The notes: generated from the sequence alone by a model not told the origin. Positions 43,201-52,048 are shown, counted from the first letter of the stretch. The stretch is 64,000 nt of DNA from JAMZMI01 sp039944535 (GCA_039944535.1 JBDUYP010000024.1:62001-126000), one strand, 5' to 3'. Translations and numbers: made by a program.

Positions 43201-44523
43201 CTCATTGGCGGCTACCACTTTTACATCATACTTTTTGCCCAGGCCTACCAGCACCTCGTTGAGGTGCTTTTCCTCATCCAGGTCATGGCGGTTGAGTTCC
43301 AGGTAAAAGTCATCTCCAAACACATCTTTCCACCACTGAAGTGCTTCCTCAGCCTGCGTTTCGCCAACATTCAAAATGAGGTGGGGAATTTCTCCATACA
43401 GTCCTCCACTGAGTGCGATCACACCTTCAGAATATTGCTGAATCAATTCCTTGTCTATCCGCGGGTAGAGCCCGTAGTTTCCTTCTATGTAGGCCAGCGA
43501 CGATAGCTTGATCAGGTTTTCATATCCCTTTTTGTTCTTAGCCAGCAAAACCTGCTGAAAACGCCTATCCGGATTATCTTTGGTAAACTGAAGTTTCTTG
43601 CGCTCCTCAGCCACGTAAAACTCACATCCGACAATAGGTTTGATCTCTTCAGCCAGTGCTCTGCGCACAAACTTGAAAGCACCAAACATGTTACCCAGAT
43701 CAGTAAGTGCCACAGCAGGCATGCCATCAGATTTGGCTTTCATCACAATGGACTCCACGTCTGGGGTAGCCTGCAGTACCGAACACTGGGAGTGAACATG
43801 CAGGTGAACAAAATCACCTTTAATATCCTCTACACTAACTTTTGCAGTAGTACCCGTATCATCCGACTTCTTCCTGATCCATGCAAAATTCGCTTCTGAC
43901 AGATCTGGTTCCTCATATACGATTGTGGAGGGATCCGTGTCATCTATAGTCTTGATGACCTTTCGTTTCAAACACTCGAAGAAGGCCCTGGAAGTGGCAT
44001 CTACGTCATATGCAGCATCGTGTGCATCTTCAAACGGAGCACCGAAAAGCTTCTCGTACAGCTCCACCAACTTGGGCATCTTCTTTCGCCCATTTCCCAT
44101 CACGATGTTGCAAAACTCGATCGTTTCCAGACCAGTGTCTATACTTCTGGCCTCTTCCAGCAGGTTGTGCTGCTCCGTGCGCAGATACTCCGCACCTATG
44201 ATCTTATTGTCAAATTCCACATTGTGCCCAACAAGCACTTCGGCTTTCCTGACATCTTCTGAAAATTTGTCGAGTACGGCCTTCAGGTCTTCCCCTACTT
44301 CTAGTGCCCGCTCCGTGGAGATTCCGTGAACTTTTTCCGCATTGAAGGGGATAGTGAACCCTTCCGGTTTTACAATGTGATTGCCCTGAGAAAGGAGTTT
44401 ACCTTGATTATCGTGGAGCTGCCACGCCAACTGCACCAGTCTGGGCCAGTTGTCAAAATCGGTAAGCGGAGCATTTTTATTCCGAGGGAGACCGGTGGTC
44501 TCCGTATCAAAAATCAAGTACAT
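40294..44523 (-). CDS. dnaE: DNA polymerase III alpha subunit with N-terminal DnaQ-type exonuclease
   Basis: A 1409-residue replicative polymerase. Residues 1-190 are a DEDD exonuclease: Asp6/Glu8 in IFDTETTG, HNVEFD with Asp105, and His168/Asp173 in EDAHDAAYDVDA. The PHP domain begins at about 237 (FVHLHVHSQCSVL), but the usual ALTDHGN reads ALTDLGN (276) and the usual NDxH reads NEMF (440-443), so two metal-binding His are missing. The polymerase core has PDIDIDFDNEGRERVIDYV (catalytic Asp650 and Asp652), RGSAAGSAVAY and the YQEQVM region, then helix-hairpin-helix and OB-fold regions. It is a DnaE1-type enzyme with proofreading built in at the N-terminus, unlike PolC where the exonuclease lies inside the PHP domain. 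Confidence 0.95.
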   Translation of the reverse strand: MYLIFDTETTGLPRNKNAPLTDFDNWPRLVQLAWQLHDNQGKLLSQGNHIVKPEGFTIPFNAEKVHGISTERALEVGEDLKAVLDKFSEDVRKAEVLVGHNVEFDNKIIGAEYLRTEQHNLLEEARSIDTGLETIEFCNIVMGNGRKKMPKLVELYEKLFGAPFEDAHDAAYDVDATSRAFFECLKRKVIKTIDDTDPSTIVYEEPDLSEANFAWIRKKSDDTGTTAKVSVEDIKGDFVHLHVHSQCSVLQATPDVESIVMKAKSDGMPAVALTDLGNMFGAFKFVRRALAEEIKPIVGCEFYVAEERKKLQFTKDNPDRRFQQVLLAKNKKGYENLIKLSSLAYIEGNYGLYPRIDKELIQQYSEGVIALSGGLYGEIPHLILNVGETQAEEALQWWKDVFGDDFYLELNRHDLDEEKHLNEVLVGLGKKYDVKVVAANEMFYLGREESKAHDVLLCIKENEKQSTPIGRGRGFRPGLKNDQYYFKSQEEMKKAFTDIPGAIENISEIVNKVESYKLERDVLLPKFDIPEQFIDPADEADGGKRGENAYLKHLTYEGARKRYPEITDEIRERLDFELATIENTGYPGYFLIVQDFTSKAREMGVSVGPGRGSAAGSAVAYCIGITNVDPIAYDLLFERFLNPDRVSLPDIDIDFDNEGRERVIDYVVKKYGETQVAQIITYGTMAPKSAIRDAGRVMELPLPETDSIAKLIPEKPGAKFAKIWSEVPELDALRRGTNLHSQVLNQAVVLEGSLRNTGIHACGVIITPSDMTNFVPLARAKDSSLLVTQFDNSVVESAGMLKMDFLGLRTLSIIKTAIENVQKRHGIEIEIDDIPLDDLKTYELYQGGQTNGTFQFESPGMQKHLRALKPDKLEDLIAMNALYRPGPMEYIPDFIDRKHGRKPIVYDLDDMEEYLAETYGITVYQEQVMLLSQKLAGFTKGEADVLRKAMGKKQKAVLDKMKPKFVEQAQEKGHAADKLEKIWKDWEAFAAYAFNKSHSTCYSVVAYQTGYLKANYPAEYMASVLTHNQSNIEKVSFFMEECRNQGIKVLGPHVNESGLNFEVNAEGEIRFGLGAIKGTGESAVLAIIEERDENGPFKDIFDFASRVNLRSVNKKSFESLAKAGGFDCFDEFHRRQYVDPDEEGLSLIEKAIKYANKMQQEADSAQVSMFGGGGSTGDVTMRPRIGHIEPYGDIEKLNIEREMVGLYISGHPLDQFKFEMKYLTNAAISDLNDLESLQGREVKIGGMVTSVAHRMTKKGKPFGQFTIEDYTDSHSFFLFSQDYITFKPFLETGWFLYISGIVQNRWSGSELELKINQIEPLDEIRSKMTKGVELHMRLEDVNNLLIDDLEGFGKKYPGGNVLRLNVVAPFEGRVINLEMLSRKMSVELTDELFKELDQMDEVQYKVLMS

Positions 44524-44843
44524 GAAGTGGTGGTTTTGTTTCGCAAGAACGAAACAACAAAATAAAAAAATCCCTCCTCATAAACCGGAGACTCGGTGCA
44601 GTATTTTATGCGATGTGGATAAGTTTTGTATTCGCATCAGCTCCACTCAATCAACTACATACGAAAACTTATAGTGTCTTGACATGGTCAAGTCCAGCCT
44701 AACACCCCCATAGAGTTCTTTAAGTCATCAAGAGTGGCCTTTTTGAGCATTAACAACTAAAAAGAGTTTTTTAGACAAAAAAAAGAAACCATCATCTGTA
44801 AAGCGTGTCTTTAGTGATATTTACCAAAACTCACTCAGTACCT
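44524..44843. other. Divergent gap between dnaE and a lipoprotein gene
   Basis: No gene is supported in these 320 bases. The region contains an 8-base inverted repeat next to dnaE (44536-44557) and A/T-rich tracts before the lipoprotein gene (44761-44790). Short frames here lack coding character, so it is probably promoter and leader DNA for both genes. Confidence 0.6.
44536..44557 (-). promoter_or_regulatory. Hairpin in the dnaE leader
   Basis: TTGTTTCG (44536-44543) and CGAAACAA (44550-44557) are perfect inverted arms with a 6-base loop, ending 12 bases before the dnaE ATG. In the RNA this would form a hairpin close to the start codon; alternatively it is a DNA operator. Confidence 0.45.
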
Positions 44844-45548
44844 ATGTATATTAAATCTCCACTTTTGCTAATTGGCGCATTGTTCGTTTTATTATCTGCC
44901 TGCACCGAACAACAGAGCATATCCACCTCTGAGGTAAAAACTTATGAGCCGGTAGAGGGTGCCATTTATACAAAAAACATTGTTGATTTCGACTGGCAAG
45001 CTGTAGCCAATGCCAACTTCTACACCCTTCTTGTATCCAATGCCGAGACAAATGAGATCATAATAGATACATCCATGTACTCCAGATCCTATAAGCTGTA
45101 TCTGAATCCCGGCACATACCTATGGCAGGTGGAAGCAGTAAATAGTATATCGGCAACAGCTTCTGAAATGCGCACATTAATAGTAAATCCTGATTGGGAA
45201 GACTCGATGGCCTGGGATGAAACGATAGAAGTTGTATCTCCCGCAGATAGTGTTAACGTGTATGCTAATTCAAATATTACGATTGACTGGAGGTCTGTTG
45301 GAAATGTTAATTACTATAACATCAAAGTAGTAGCTCCCTCATTTGAAAACCCTATCACTGAAGTTTATAGCGAATCTACTTACTCTAGTGCCACTTCCGT
45401 AGAGTTTGGCCTTGATACAGCCCTCCTAGCCTTGCCATCAGCTTTGCAGTGGCAAGTCTGGGCCACAAAATCTATCAACGTAAATGGAATCTGGAGAGAA
45501 GTCTATTCTCCGGCAATTCAAAGAACCTTATTTGCTGTAGAAGAGTAA
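44844..45548 (+). CDS. Putative lipoprotein with fibronectin III-like repeats
   Basis: The ATG at 44844 begins a lipoprotein leader (MYIKSPLLLIGALFVLLSAC, Cys20); a GTG start at 44805 would extend the leader and is less likely. The 234-residue protein has two similar beta-sandwich modules: VDFDWQAVANANFYTLLVSNA with YLNPGTYLWQVEAV, and ITIDWRSVGNVNYYNIKVVAP with LQWQVWATKS. The W...W..V.A pattern is FN3-like. Such lipoproteins are surface or periplasmic binding modules; the ligand is unknown. Monocistronic. Confidence 0.72.
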   Translation: MYIKSPLLLIGALFVLLSACTEQQSISTSEVKTYEPVEGAIYTKNIVDFDWQAVANANFYTLLVSNAETNEIIIDTSMYSRSYKLYLNPGTYLWQVEAVNSISATASEMRTLIVNPDWEDSMAWDETIEVVSPADSVNVYANSNITIDWRSVGNVNYYNIKVVAPSFENPITEVYSESTYSSATSVEFGLDTALLALPSALQWQVWATKSINVNGIWREVYSPAIQRTLFAVEE

Positions 45549-45632
45549 AATTGCCAATTGGCCAAAAACCATGTCGATACTTTTGATCCGTTAGATTATT
45601 CTTGTATTCGGAATTAATGCAATTTTTGAAGA

Positions 45633-46160
45633 ATGGAAATAGGAATAGGATCGCGTGTAAAACACGCTGAATTTGGCGTTGGTGTGGTCATTCAGGTCAC
45701 TACCGAAGAATTGATTATCACCTTCGTGAATCATGGCGTAAAGGAAATTGGTCATCTCTATGCAGACGATGAACTAGAAGTACTGGAAAAGGCACCTCCC
45801 ATCAAAAACATGGTGAGCCTTGCGGATGTAGAATATACCCTTATGAAGCTGCTCGAAGGGGTGACGGATGAGTTGTCTATAACAGATCTGGGTGGCAAAT
45901 GGACAGGAGGAAAATTGATCTTTCAGCCCGGAAACCCTGAACTCAAACCTTATGAACTGCCGATAGAAACATTCTTTCACAAAATAGTAATGGTGCGCGA
46001 CAGACTGAGAGTGATGGAACAGCGCATCAATAGCTCTGATCTGAGTGATGAAGACAAAGTAAACCTACAGCAATACATCACCCGAATCTACGGCAGCCTT
46101 ACCTCCTTCAATGTGCTCTTCAACAGCAAGGAAGATGGGTTTACCGGGGTGAGTGGCTGA
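45633..46160 (+). CDS. Conserved hypothetical protein with N-terminal Tudor-like module
   Basis: A 175-residue cytoplasmic protein. Residues 5-50 (IGSRVKHAEFGVGVVIQVTTEELIITFVN, within the first 34 residues) have the small beta-barrel pattern VKHxxFGxGxV found in the C-terminus of UvrD-like helicases and CarD-type modules. The rest is helical with a conserved-looking segment (SITDLGGKWTGGKLIFQPGNPELKPYELPIETFF). It resembles uncharacterised Bacteroidota proteins I have seen annotated as hypothetical. It ends 230 bases before the AT-rich insertion and may mark the edge of the ancestral neighbourhood. Confidence 0.75.
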   Translation: MEIGIGSRVKHAEFGVGVVIQVTTEELIITFVNHGVKEIGHLYADDELEVLEKAPPIKNMVSLADVEYTLMKLLEGVTDELSITDLGGKWTGGKLIFQPGNPELKPYELPIETFFHKIVMVRDRLRVMEQRINSSDLSDEDKVNLQQYITRIYGSLTSFNVLFNSKEDGFTGVSG

Positions 46161-46390
46161 TGATTAAGTCATCAGCATTTCGGCATCTGAAGCAAAAATC
46201 CCATGATCTCATTTGAACCTTAATACCTATATCCCGATCCGCTTACGTCATTGCTTTTTTCACACAAAGGCGGTATATTTCATGATAATAAGAATCCTTT
46301 TAGAACTGCACACATCTTATATAATTATTTAAGAATAATTTTCCTGGGCCTACTTCTGTACTCGTTTGCCTTATAAAACTGACATTGTTT

Positions 46391-49033
46391 ATGGAACAAT
46401 TAAAAATATATACCTGCTTCATTTCATCACCAGGAGATTGTAACCTTGAAAGGGAAGTCGTTAAAAAAATGTTAGAAAAAGTCAACAAGGGACTGGCTCA
46501 ACATTTGGGTATGAATTTCAAGTCATTTACGTGGGAAAATGATGTTTTACCCGATATGGGGAGTAATGGTCAAGAAATCATAGATGAACACATTGAAAAA
46601 TCGAACTATGATATATTTATTGGAATAATGAAAAACCGCTTCGGTAACCCCACAAAAAAAGCTGGAAGCGGCACAGAACATGAATTTAATGATGCACTAG
46701 AAAGACGCATAGTTTCTTCAAATTCAACTCCTAAAATTTTTTTCTACTTCGGTAAAGACGAGGTTGACATAGACCACCCAAATATTGACGATATAATATC
46801 GCAACGTAAAAAAGTTCAATTATTTAAAAAACATATTCAAGACAAAGGGTTGTACTCCGACTTTAAAAATTTAGAACTTTTTGAAAAATCAGTCCATGAT
46901 AAATTAGAACTGTTTGTAAAAGAAAACTCTCCTTTAAAAGGCGCGAATCAAAAAGCAAAGGAGGTAGACTCAATTCTTGAGAAGTTAGAATCTGATTTAG
47001 CAAACTCCCTTAGAACCTACAATGAAAAAAGCCCAGTGTGGATTGAACCAATAATTAGCTCTAAGCGAGAGATCCCCAAAAACCCTACAAAAAACAGTGA
47101 TAACAGAATAGAGATAAACTCGATCATAGAAGAACCTAAAGATCTTATTATCAAAGCTCCCTCTGAATTTGGATTAACATCTTTAGGACATTTTTTCAAA
47201 TTGGAAGCATGGAAAAAGGGGAAATCATTCCTATACGTCGATTCCAAAAGCACAAAAAAACATAAAATAATCAAAGACATAAAAAAGGAAGCAATCGATT
47301 ATTATAACAAAAATATCTCTCAAATAGATTGTATAATACTTGATTCCGTTTGTTTTGAAGAACGAGGTATGATGCCTCTAATCAAAAATGCCTGTAAAGA
47401 ATTCTCGAGTATTCCAATAATCATTTTAAACACACTTGATAATAATTTCTTTCTAAAATCTGACGAAGATGATAAAGTAGAGATAAATAGAAATTTCACT
47501 TCATACTATCTTTTGCCGTTACCTAAAAAGGATGTTCGAACCTTAGTTTCCTCTTATACTCAAATAAAACAGTTCGAAGAAGATGACGACACCTTATTGA
47601 ACAAATTAACCAAGGATTTAGAAACTCTTAATATGCATCGCACAGTTAAAAACTGTATATGTATTCTACGTGCATCTTCTAAAATAGGGGCTGAATATTC
47701 ACCAATAAATAGAACCAAATTATTGGAAACAATATTAGTCTCAATTTTTGAAGATTATGAAATACCTACATATCACGATAAAAAACCCGATATAAAAGAC
47801 TGTAATTTTGTATTAGGCTATTTTAGTCAGCACCTCGTAATAAAAAATGACTTTGAATTCACCAGAGATCATTTTAAAGTAGTCTTAAGTGACTTTTGTA
47901 AGAAAAACTATATAGACTTAGATTTAGACTATCTACTTAATGCGTTGATAGACAATTCAATTGTCGCAATTAATAGGTTTTCCGAAAATATTTACTTTAA
48001 AAATTCATATTGGCTATTTTACTTCATTGCCCAAAGAATGAATATGGATTCCGATTTTCTAGGGAATATTTATTCAAAAAAGAGATATGTTGATTTTCCA
48101 GAAATAATTGAATTCTATACTGGGATAGACAGAAACAAAAAAGATGCGCTATCTGTTCTAAGTGCCGATTTAGATAGTACTCTACGAATTGTAAGAGACA
48201 AAGTCAATATTCCTGATAAATTAAATCCCTTTAAGTCAATCACTTGGACACCAGACAAAGAAGCTCTTGAAAGAGAAGAAGCAAAAATCGGCCAGGACGT
48301 AGTAAGTTCTGGACTGCCTGATGAAGTTAAAGACAAATATGACGATAAGAATTACAACCAAATAAGGCCTTACAATCAAGTCATAAACTCAGTTTTAAGG
48401 GAATATTCATTCTTAATCCTCATGCAACAAATCTCGGCATCTTCTAGAGCCTTAAGAAACAGCGACTTTGTCGATCCTAAAACCAAAAATGAACTGTTAG
48501 ATAAAATAACGTCTGCCTGGCACGAAATAAATAAATTACTCATTGCCTTATCTCCAATTCTTGCAGATAAGGGTAATGTGAACTTTGAAGGAGCAAGGTT
48601 TCAATTGAACGAGGATGACTTTAACATCGCAAATCCTGAAAAAAAACGCGAGGCAGTTTTACTGGCAGTTCCAACAAATGTTGTTCGTTTTTTTAAGGAC
48701 GATTTATTCTCTGTAAAAATGGGACCACTTTTAGTTAAAAAGGCCGAAAATGAAAAAAACAGCTTAATTAAACATGAGCTAATGCTCTTAATTATAGCTG
48801 AAAGACCAAAAACATGGTATAAAATCGTAGACCAGTATATTGTCAATCTAGATAAAAACTCATTCTATTTATCCGGTGTACTTCATGTATTGAATTACAA
48901 CATAAACTTTAAAGCAACTGAAATAACGGACAAAAGAAATTTAACTCTTCTTGCAAAAAAGTGTAGAGCAAAGCATTTGTACCAAAAAGACAACCCTGAT
49001 TTAGGTTTAATTAATAAAATAAGAACAGCATAA
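46391..49033 (+). CDS. DUF4062-like domain fused to a STAND-like NTPase core; candidate conflict/defence protein
   Basis: An 880-residue protein from the ATG at 46391 (a TTG two codons earlier is possible). It is strikingly AT-rich compared with both flanks, indicating recent acquisition. Residues 1-170 match the DUF4062-type domain: IYTCFISSPGDCNLERE, then NGQEIIDEHI, YDIFIGIMKNRFGNPT and GSGTEHEFNDALE. A P-loop-like region follows at about 255-350: APSEFGLTSL replaces the Walker A consensus, with the Lys missing, and CIILDS stands at Walker B. LLPLPKKDVRTLV and LNMHRTVKNCICILR are helices typical of STAND proteins of conflict systems. A long helical C-terminus (about 430-880) is a likely sensor. 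No partner gene is adjacent, so it may act alone. Confidence 0.75.
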   Translation: MEQLKIYTCFISSPGDCNLEREVVKKMLEKVNKGLAQHLGMNFKSFTWENDVLPDMGSNGQEIIDEHIEKSNYDIFIGIMKNRFGNPTKKAGSGTEHEFNDALERRIVSSNSTPKIFFYFGKDEVDIDHPNIDDIISQRKKVQLFKKHIQDKGLYSDFKNLELFEKSVHDKLELFVKENSPLKGANQKAKEVDSILEKLESDLANSLRTYNEKSPVWIEPIISSKREIPKNPTKNSDNRIEINSIIEEPKDLIIKAPSEFGLTSLGHFFKLEAWKKGKSFLYVDSKSTKKHKIIKDIKKEAIDYYNKNISQIDCIILDSVCFEERGMMPLIKNACKEFSSIPIIILNTLDNNFFLKSDEDDKVEINRNFTSYYLLPLPKKDVRTLVSSYTQIKQFEEDDDTLLNKLTKDLETLNMHRTVKNCICILRASSKIGAEYSPINRTKLLETILVSIFEDYEIPTYHDKKPDIKDCNFVLGYFSQHLVIKNDFEFTRDHFKVVLSDFCKKNYIDLDLDYLLNALIDNSIVAINRFSENIYFKNSYWLFYFIAQRMNMDSDFLGNIYSKKRYVDFPEIIEFYTGIDRNKKDALSVLSADLDSTLRIVRDKVNIPDKLNPFKSITWTPDKEALEREEAKIGQDVVSSGLPDEVKDKYDDKNYNQIRPYNQVINSVLREYSFLILMQQISASSRALRNSDFVDPKTKNELLDKITSAWHEINKLLIALSPILADKGNVNFEGARFQLNEDDFNIANPEKKREAVLLAVPTNVVRFFKDDLFSVKMGPLLVKKAENEKNSLIKHELMLLIIAERPKTWYKIVDQYIVNLDKNSFYLSGVLHVLNYNINFKATEITDKRNLTLLAKKCRAKHLYQKDNPDLGLINKIRTA

Positions 49034-49072
49034 AACACTTTGAAATGCTGCAACTCCTTACACTGGATGCCC

Positions 49073-51694
49073 CTACTCCACTTTTAGCGTCTTGGCCGGG
49101 TCGGTTAGAGCCACTTTGAACGAACGACCAACAACCGTCACAAGTCCCACCATGGTCACAATCACAGCCGCAGCAACAAAATACCAGCCACTCAGTGAAA
49201 CCCGATAGGCAAATCCATCCAACCACTGGTCCATCAGGTACCAGGCTATGGGTGTGCCAATCACGATGGCCAGAATAATGAGTTTGAGAAAACTAAACGT
49301 AAGCAATTTCAGGAGTCCATTTACAGAAGCACCCAGCACTTTGCGGATGCTGATCTCTTTGCGTCGCTGGTCTGCGGTGAAGGCCGACAGCCCGAACAGT
49401 CCCAGGCAAGCCACAATGATACTCAGCGAAACTCCAAGGTTGAACAGGCGCGAAGCACGCTGCTCCAGATCATAAAACTCACTCATCTTCTGCTCAAGAA
49501 AATTGTATTCCATGGGTGAGTTTTTATCAAATTTTTCATGGACAAGTTGTGCCTGTGCTATTACCTCCTCCGGATTGCCTGATACATTCAGGGTAAAGTA
49601 GTCAATCACACGGATGGGGTTGTTCCATGAGCCGATAACCAAAGGATCAATCTTGCGGTGCAGCGACTGAAAGTGAAAATTCTTTACCACCCCTATAACC
49701 TGAAATTGTACCGTACCGATCCCCGAGCTGGTCTCCAGGTATTTCCCTACCGGGTCCACAATGCCGAGCGCTTTCACAGCCGCCTCGTTTAGCAGGATTT
49801 TAGTAGAATCATTGTTTGAGTTTTGGCTGAAGTAGTTTCCCGCCATCAGTTCAAACCTGAACGTTTCCTGCATGCCGTCATCAAAACCCATGAAAAAACA
49901 CTCCAGCGAATCGGCGATGCTTTGCCCTTTTTCTCTCAGGTGAATCGAGGCGATGCTTTTCCACTCGCCGGGTACCCGCGAAGAGACTCCCACGCTTTCC
50001 ACTCCGGGGATGGCTGCCAATTCGTTTTTCATAGATTGGAACTTAGACCGCACATTGCCACTGTTGATATCTATCACCAGCAAGTTTTCCTGATCAAAAC
50101 CCATTTCTTTGTTTTGAATAAACTTCAACTGCCCACCAACAACCAGAGTGGATACAAGCAAGACCACTGTGATCCCAAACTGAAACACCACCAGAACTTT
50201 TCTTAAGTTTCCCGTGCCGCTGATCTTGCTCAGGCCACCTTTCAGCGTGCGCATGGCACCAAGTCTGGAAAGATAAAACGCCGGATAAAGTCCGGCCAGC
50301 AGGGCTATAGCCAATGACAATACCAGTAATGCAGGCAGGTATCCAGCCAGATTGGACCAGCTGACGTCAAAGTAAGTGTCGGTGATCAGGTTGAAATACG
50401 GAAACACCAGATCAAGAAGGATGATGGAAAACACCATGGCTATCAGAGATAATAAAATAGATTCGGTCAAAAACTGACCAACAAGCTGATGTTTGAGCGC
50501 ACCCAGCGTCTTTCTGATCCCTACTTCCTTCAGGCGGGTCATGGCTCTGCCGGTCATCAGATTGATGTAATTGACACAGGCCAAAACCAATATGAAAATG
50601 CCCATCGCCGAAAAAATATAGATGTAACTATACTCACCATGGCCATACTCTGCCCCCGCACGGATATTGGCGGAACCCAGGTAGATATCCTCAAGGGGCT
50701 GTAGTTCAATATCAAAAAGTTTTGAATACTCCCCCACGTATCTTTTTTTAAATTCCGGCATTTGTGCAGACAAACTGGACACCTCTGATCCCGGCTCAGT
50801 TACGATATAGGTAGAGGCACCATAGCTGTTCCAGTCGTTCAGATATTCGCTCATCTGGGCATCCGTGGCAAGTTGCGAAACCAAAATATCAAACTGAAGA
50901 TGAGAATTGGTTGGAAGCGGCATAAGCACGCCCGTCACTTTCACGGACTGATCACCTTGCTGCATGACTTTGCCCAATGCGTTATGCTCTGACCCAAAAT
51001 ACCTTCTGGCGGTAGGTATCGTCAAAACAGCCGAAAAGGGAGCCTCAAGGGCGCTTGACTCATCACCGTAAAGCAGCGGATAGTCGAATACAGAAAAGAA
51101 GTTTTGGTCGGTCATAAACCAATCCCTCTCCATATGGTTCTGATCGTCAATATCAAGTATGATCTGACCTACCGGCCTAAACAGTCTGGTAAAGTTCGAG
51201 ACTTCAGGAAAGTCCGCCTTCATCGCCGGCCCCACCGGAGGCATGGTCTGTCCATAAGCCTGCGGCTGATCAGGATTGCGCTGATCGATGGTTACAATAC
51301 GGTAAATGTTTTCAGACTTGGCATGGCTCGTGTCATAAGAGAGCTCATGGTCTATATAAAAATAGAGCATGCTGCTAAACGTGATCCCAATGGTCAGGCC
51401 CAGCAGGTTGATGGCACTGTAGCTTTTATTATTAACCAGAGACCGGTAGGCCATTTTGATGTTGTTTCGAATCATACCATTGGATTTTAGATTGATGAAT
51501 TTGTTTCGACGCAGGGCAAACGGTCTCAAATAATTGAGCACCTGGTACCAGTAGTTGACCTTTGCTCTGAACTTGGATTTTTGAGAAACTGTCAGTTCAA
51601 ATTTTTCCTCCAGGTCTCCCAGTACCTCTTCTGCCAGATCTTCCCGAAGAAACCTGTTGAGCAACCAAACGGCGGTTTTGGGAGGGGTACTCAT
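49073..51694 (-). CDS. FtsX-type permease with permease prefix domain, PadR-controlled
   Basis: An 873-residue permease from the ATG at 51694, which overlaps the PadR stop (ATGA). Residues 1-75 form the cytoplasmic permease prefix domain seen in PadR-linked transporters (LNRFLREDLAEEVLGDLEEKF). Then come two FtsX cores with LKEVGIRKTLGALKHQLVGQFL and RKEISIRKVLGASVNGLLKLL, and the extracytoplasmic domains. No ATPase gene is adjacent. PadR-permease pairs are widespread in Bacteroidota and Acidobacteria and are thought to respond to envelope stress or antimicrobial compounds, but the exported substrate is unknown. Confidence 0.9.
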   Translation of the reverse strand: MSTPPKTAVWLLNRFLREDLAEEVLGDLEEKFELTVSQKSKFRAKVNYWYQVLNYLRPFALRRNKFINLKSNGMIRNNIKMAYRSLVNNKSYSAINLLGLTIGITFSSMLYFYIDHELSYDTSHAKSENIYRIVTIDQRNPDQPQAYGQTMPPVGPAMKADFPEVSNFTRLFRPVGQIILDIDDQNHMERDWFMTDQNFFSVFDYPLLYGDESSALEAPFSAVLTIPTARRYFGSEHNALGKVMQQGDQSVKVTGVLMPLPTNSHLQFDILVSQLATDAQMSEYLNDWNSYGASTYIVTEPGSEVSSLSAQMPEFKKRYVGEYSKLFDIELQPLEDIYLGSANIRAGAEYGHGEYSYIYIFSAMGIFILVLACVNYINLMTGRAMTRLKEVGIRKTLGALKHQLVGQFLTESILLSLIAMVFSIILLDLVFPYFNLITDTYFDVSWSNLAGYLPALLVLSLAIALLAGLYPAFYLSRLGAMRTLKGGLSKISGTGNLRKVLVVFQFGITVVLLVSTLVVGGQLKFIQNKEMGFDQENLLVIDINSGNVRSKFQSMKNELAAIPGVESVGVSSRVPGEWKSIASIHLREKGQSIADSLECFFMGFDDGMQETFRFELMAGNYFSQNSNNDSTKILLNEAAVKALGIVDPVGKYLETSSGIGTVQFQVIGVVKNFHFQSLHRKIDPLVIGSWNNPIRVIDYFTLNVSGNPEEVIAQAQLVHEKFDKNSPMEYNFLEQKMSEFYDLEQRASRLFNLGVSLSIIVACLGLFGLSAFTADQRRKEISIRKVLGASVNGLLKLLTFSFLKLIILAIVIGTPIAWYLMDQWLDGFAYRVSLSGWYFVAAAVIVTMVGLVTVVGRSFKVALTDPAKTLKVE

Positions 51695-52038
51695 GACAAA
51701 GTTCCGGAGAAGGTCAGTTTGGCAAAAGCGGGATATTGCGACCAAAGTGAAACTTTGAAGTCTCTTGAAGCTTTCAATACGCGTTCCCCACTGGCGGTGA
51801 TCGTGTAGATGCGTTTGCGCCGGCCGCCTCGCGCTGCAGTAGGCTGACCCATTTCTGATTCCAGAAAACCTTTGTCAGAAAGGCGGTCGAGTGTGGAATG
51901 TACGGACCCGATGGAAACTGCCCGCTTTGTTTGTGATTCAAATTCTTCAGCTATGCGAAAAGCATAGGCACTTTCTCCGAGAATCCCAACGAGCAAAAGT
52001 ATGACCTCTTCAAACTCGCCTAAACGTGTTTCTTTCAT
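51691..52038 (-). CDS. PadR family transcriptional regulator
   Basis: A 115-residue winged-helix protein: LGEFEEVILLLVGILGESAYAFRIAEEFE, then SIGSVHSTLDRLSDKGFLESE and GGRRKRIYTITASGERVL make up the PadR fold. It shares an ATGA junction with the permease, so both proteins are made from one mRNA. A perfect 11-base inverted repeat sits directly upstream of its start (52049-52093), overlapping a good -7 element, which fits negative autoregulation. Confidence 0.94.
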   Translation of the reverse strand: MKETRLGEFEEVILLLVGILGESAYAFRIAEEFESQTKRAVSIGSVHSTLDRLSDKGFLESEMGQPTAARGGRRKRIYTITASGERVLKASRDFKVSLWSQYPAFAKLTFSGTLS

Positions 52039-52048
52039 TTGATTTTAG

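Noticed and set aside
40294..44523. Classification of the replicative polymerase as PolC
   Set aside because: The exonuclease is N-terminal, not inside the PHP domain, and the palm motif PDIDIDFD follows DnaE.
46385..46390. TTG start two codons upstream of the ATG for the DUF4062/STAND-like gene
   Set aside because: The ATG at 46391 already precedes the complete domain; the two extra residues are not needed.
46161..49072. Search for direct repeats or att-like sites bounding the AT-rich insertion
   Set aside because: No convincing repeat was seen at the two boundaries by eye; an insertion is inferred from composition only.
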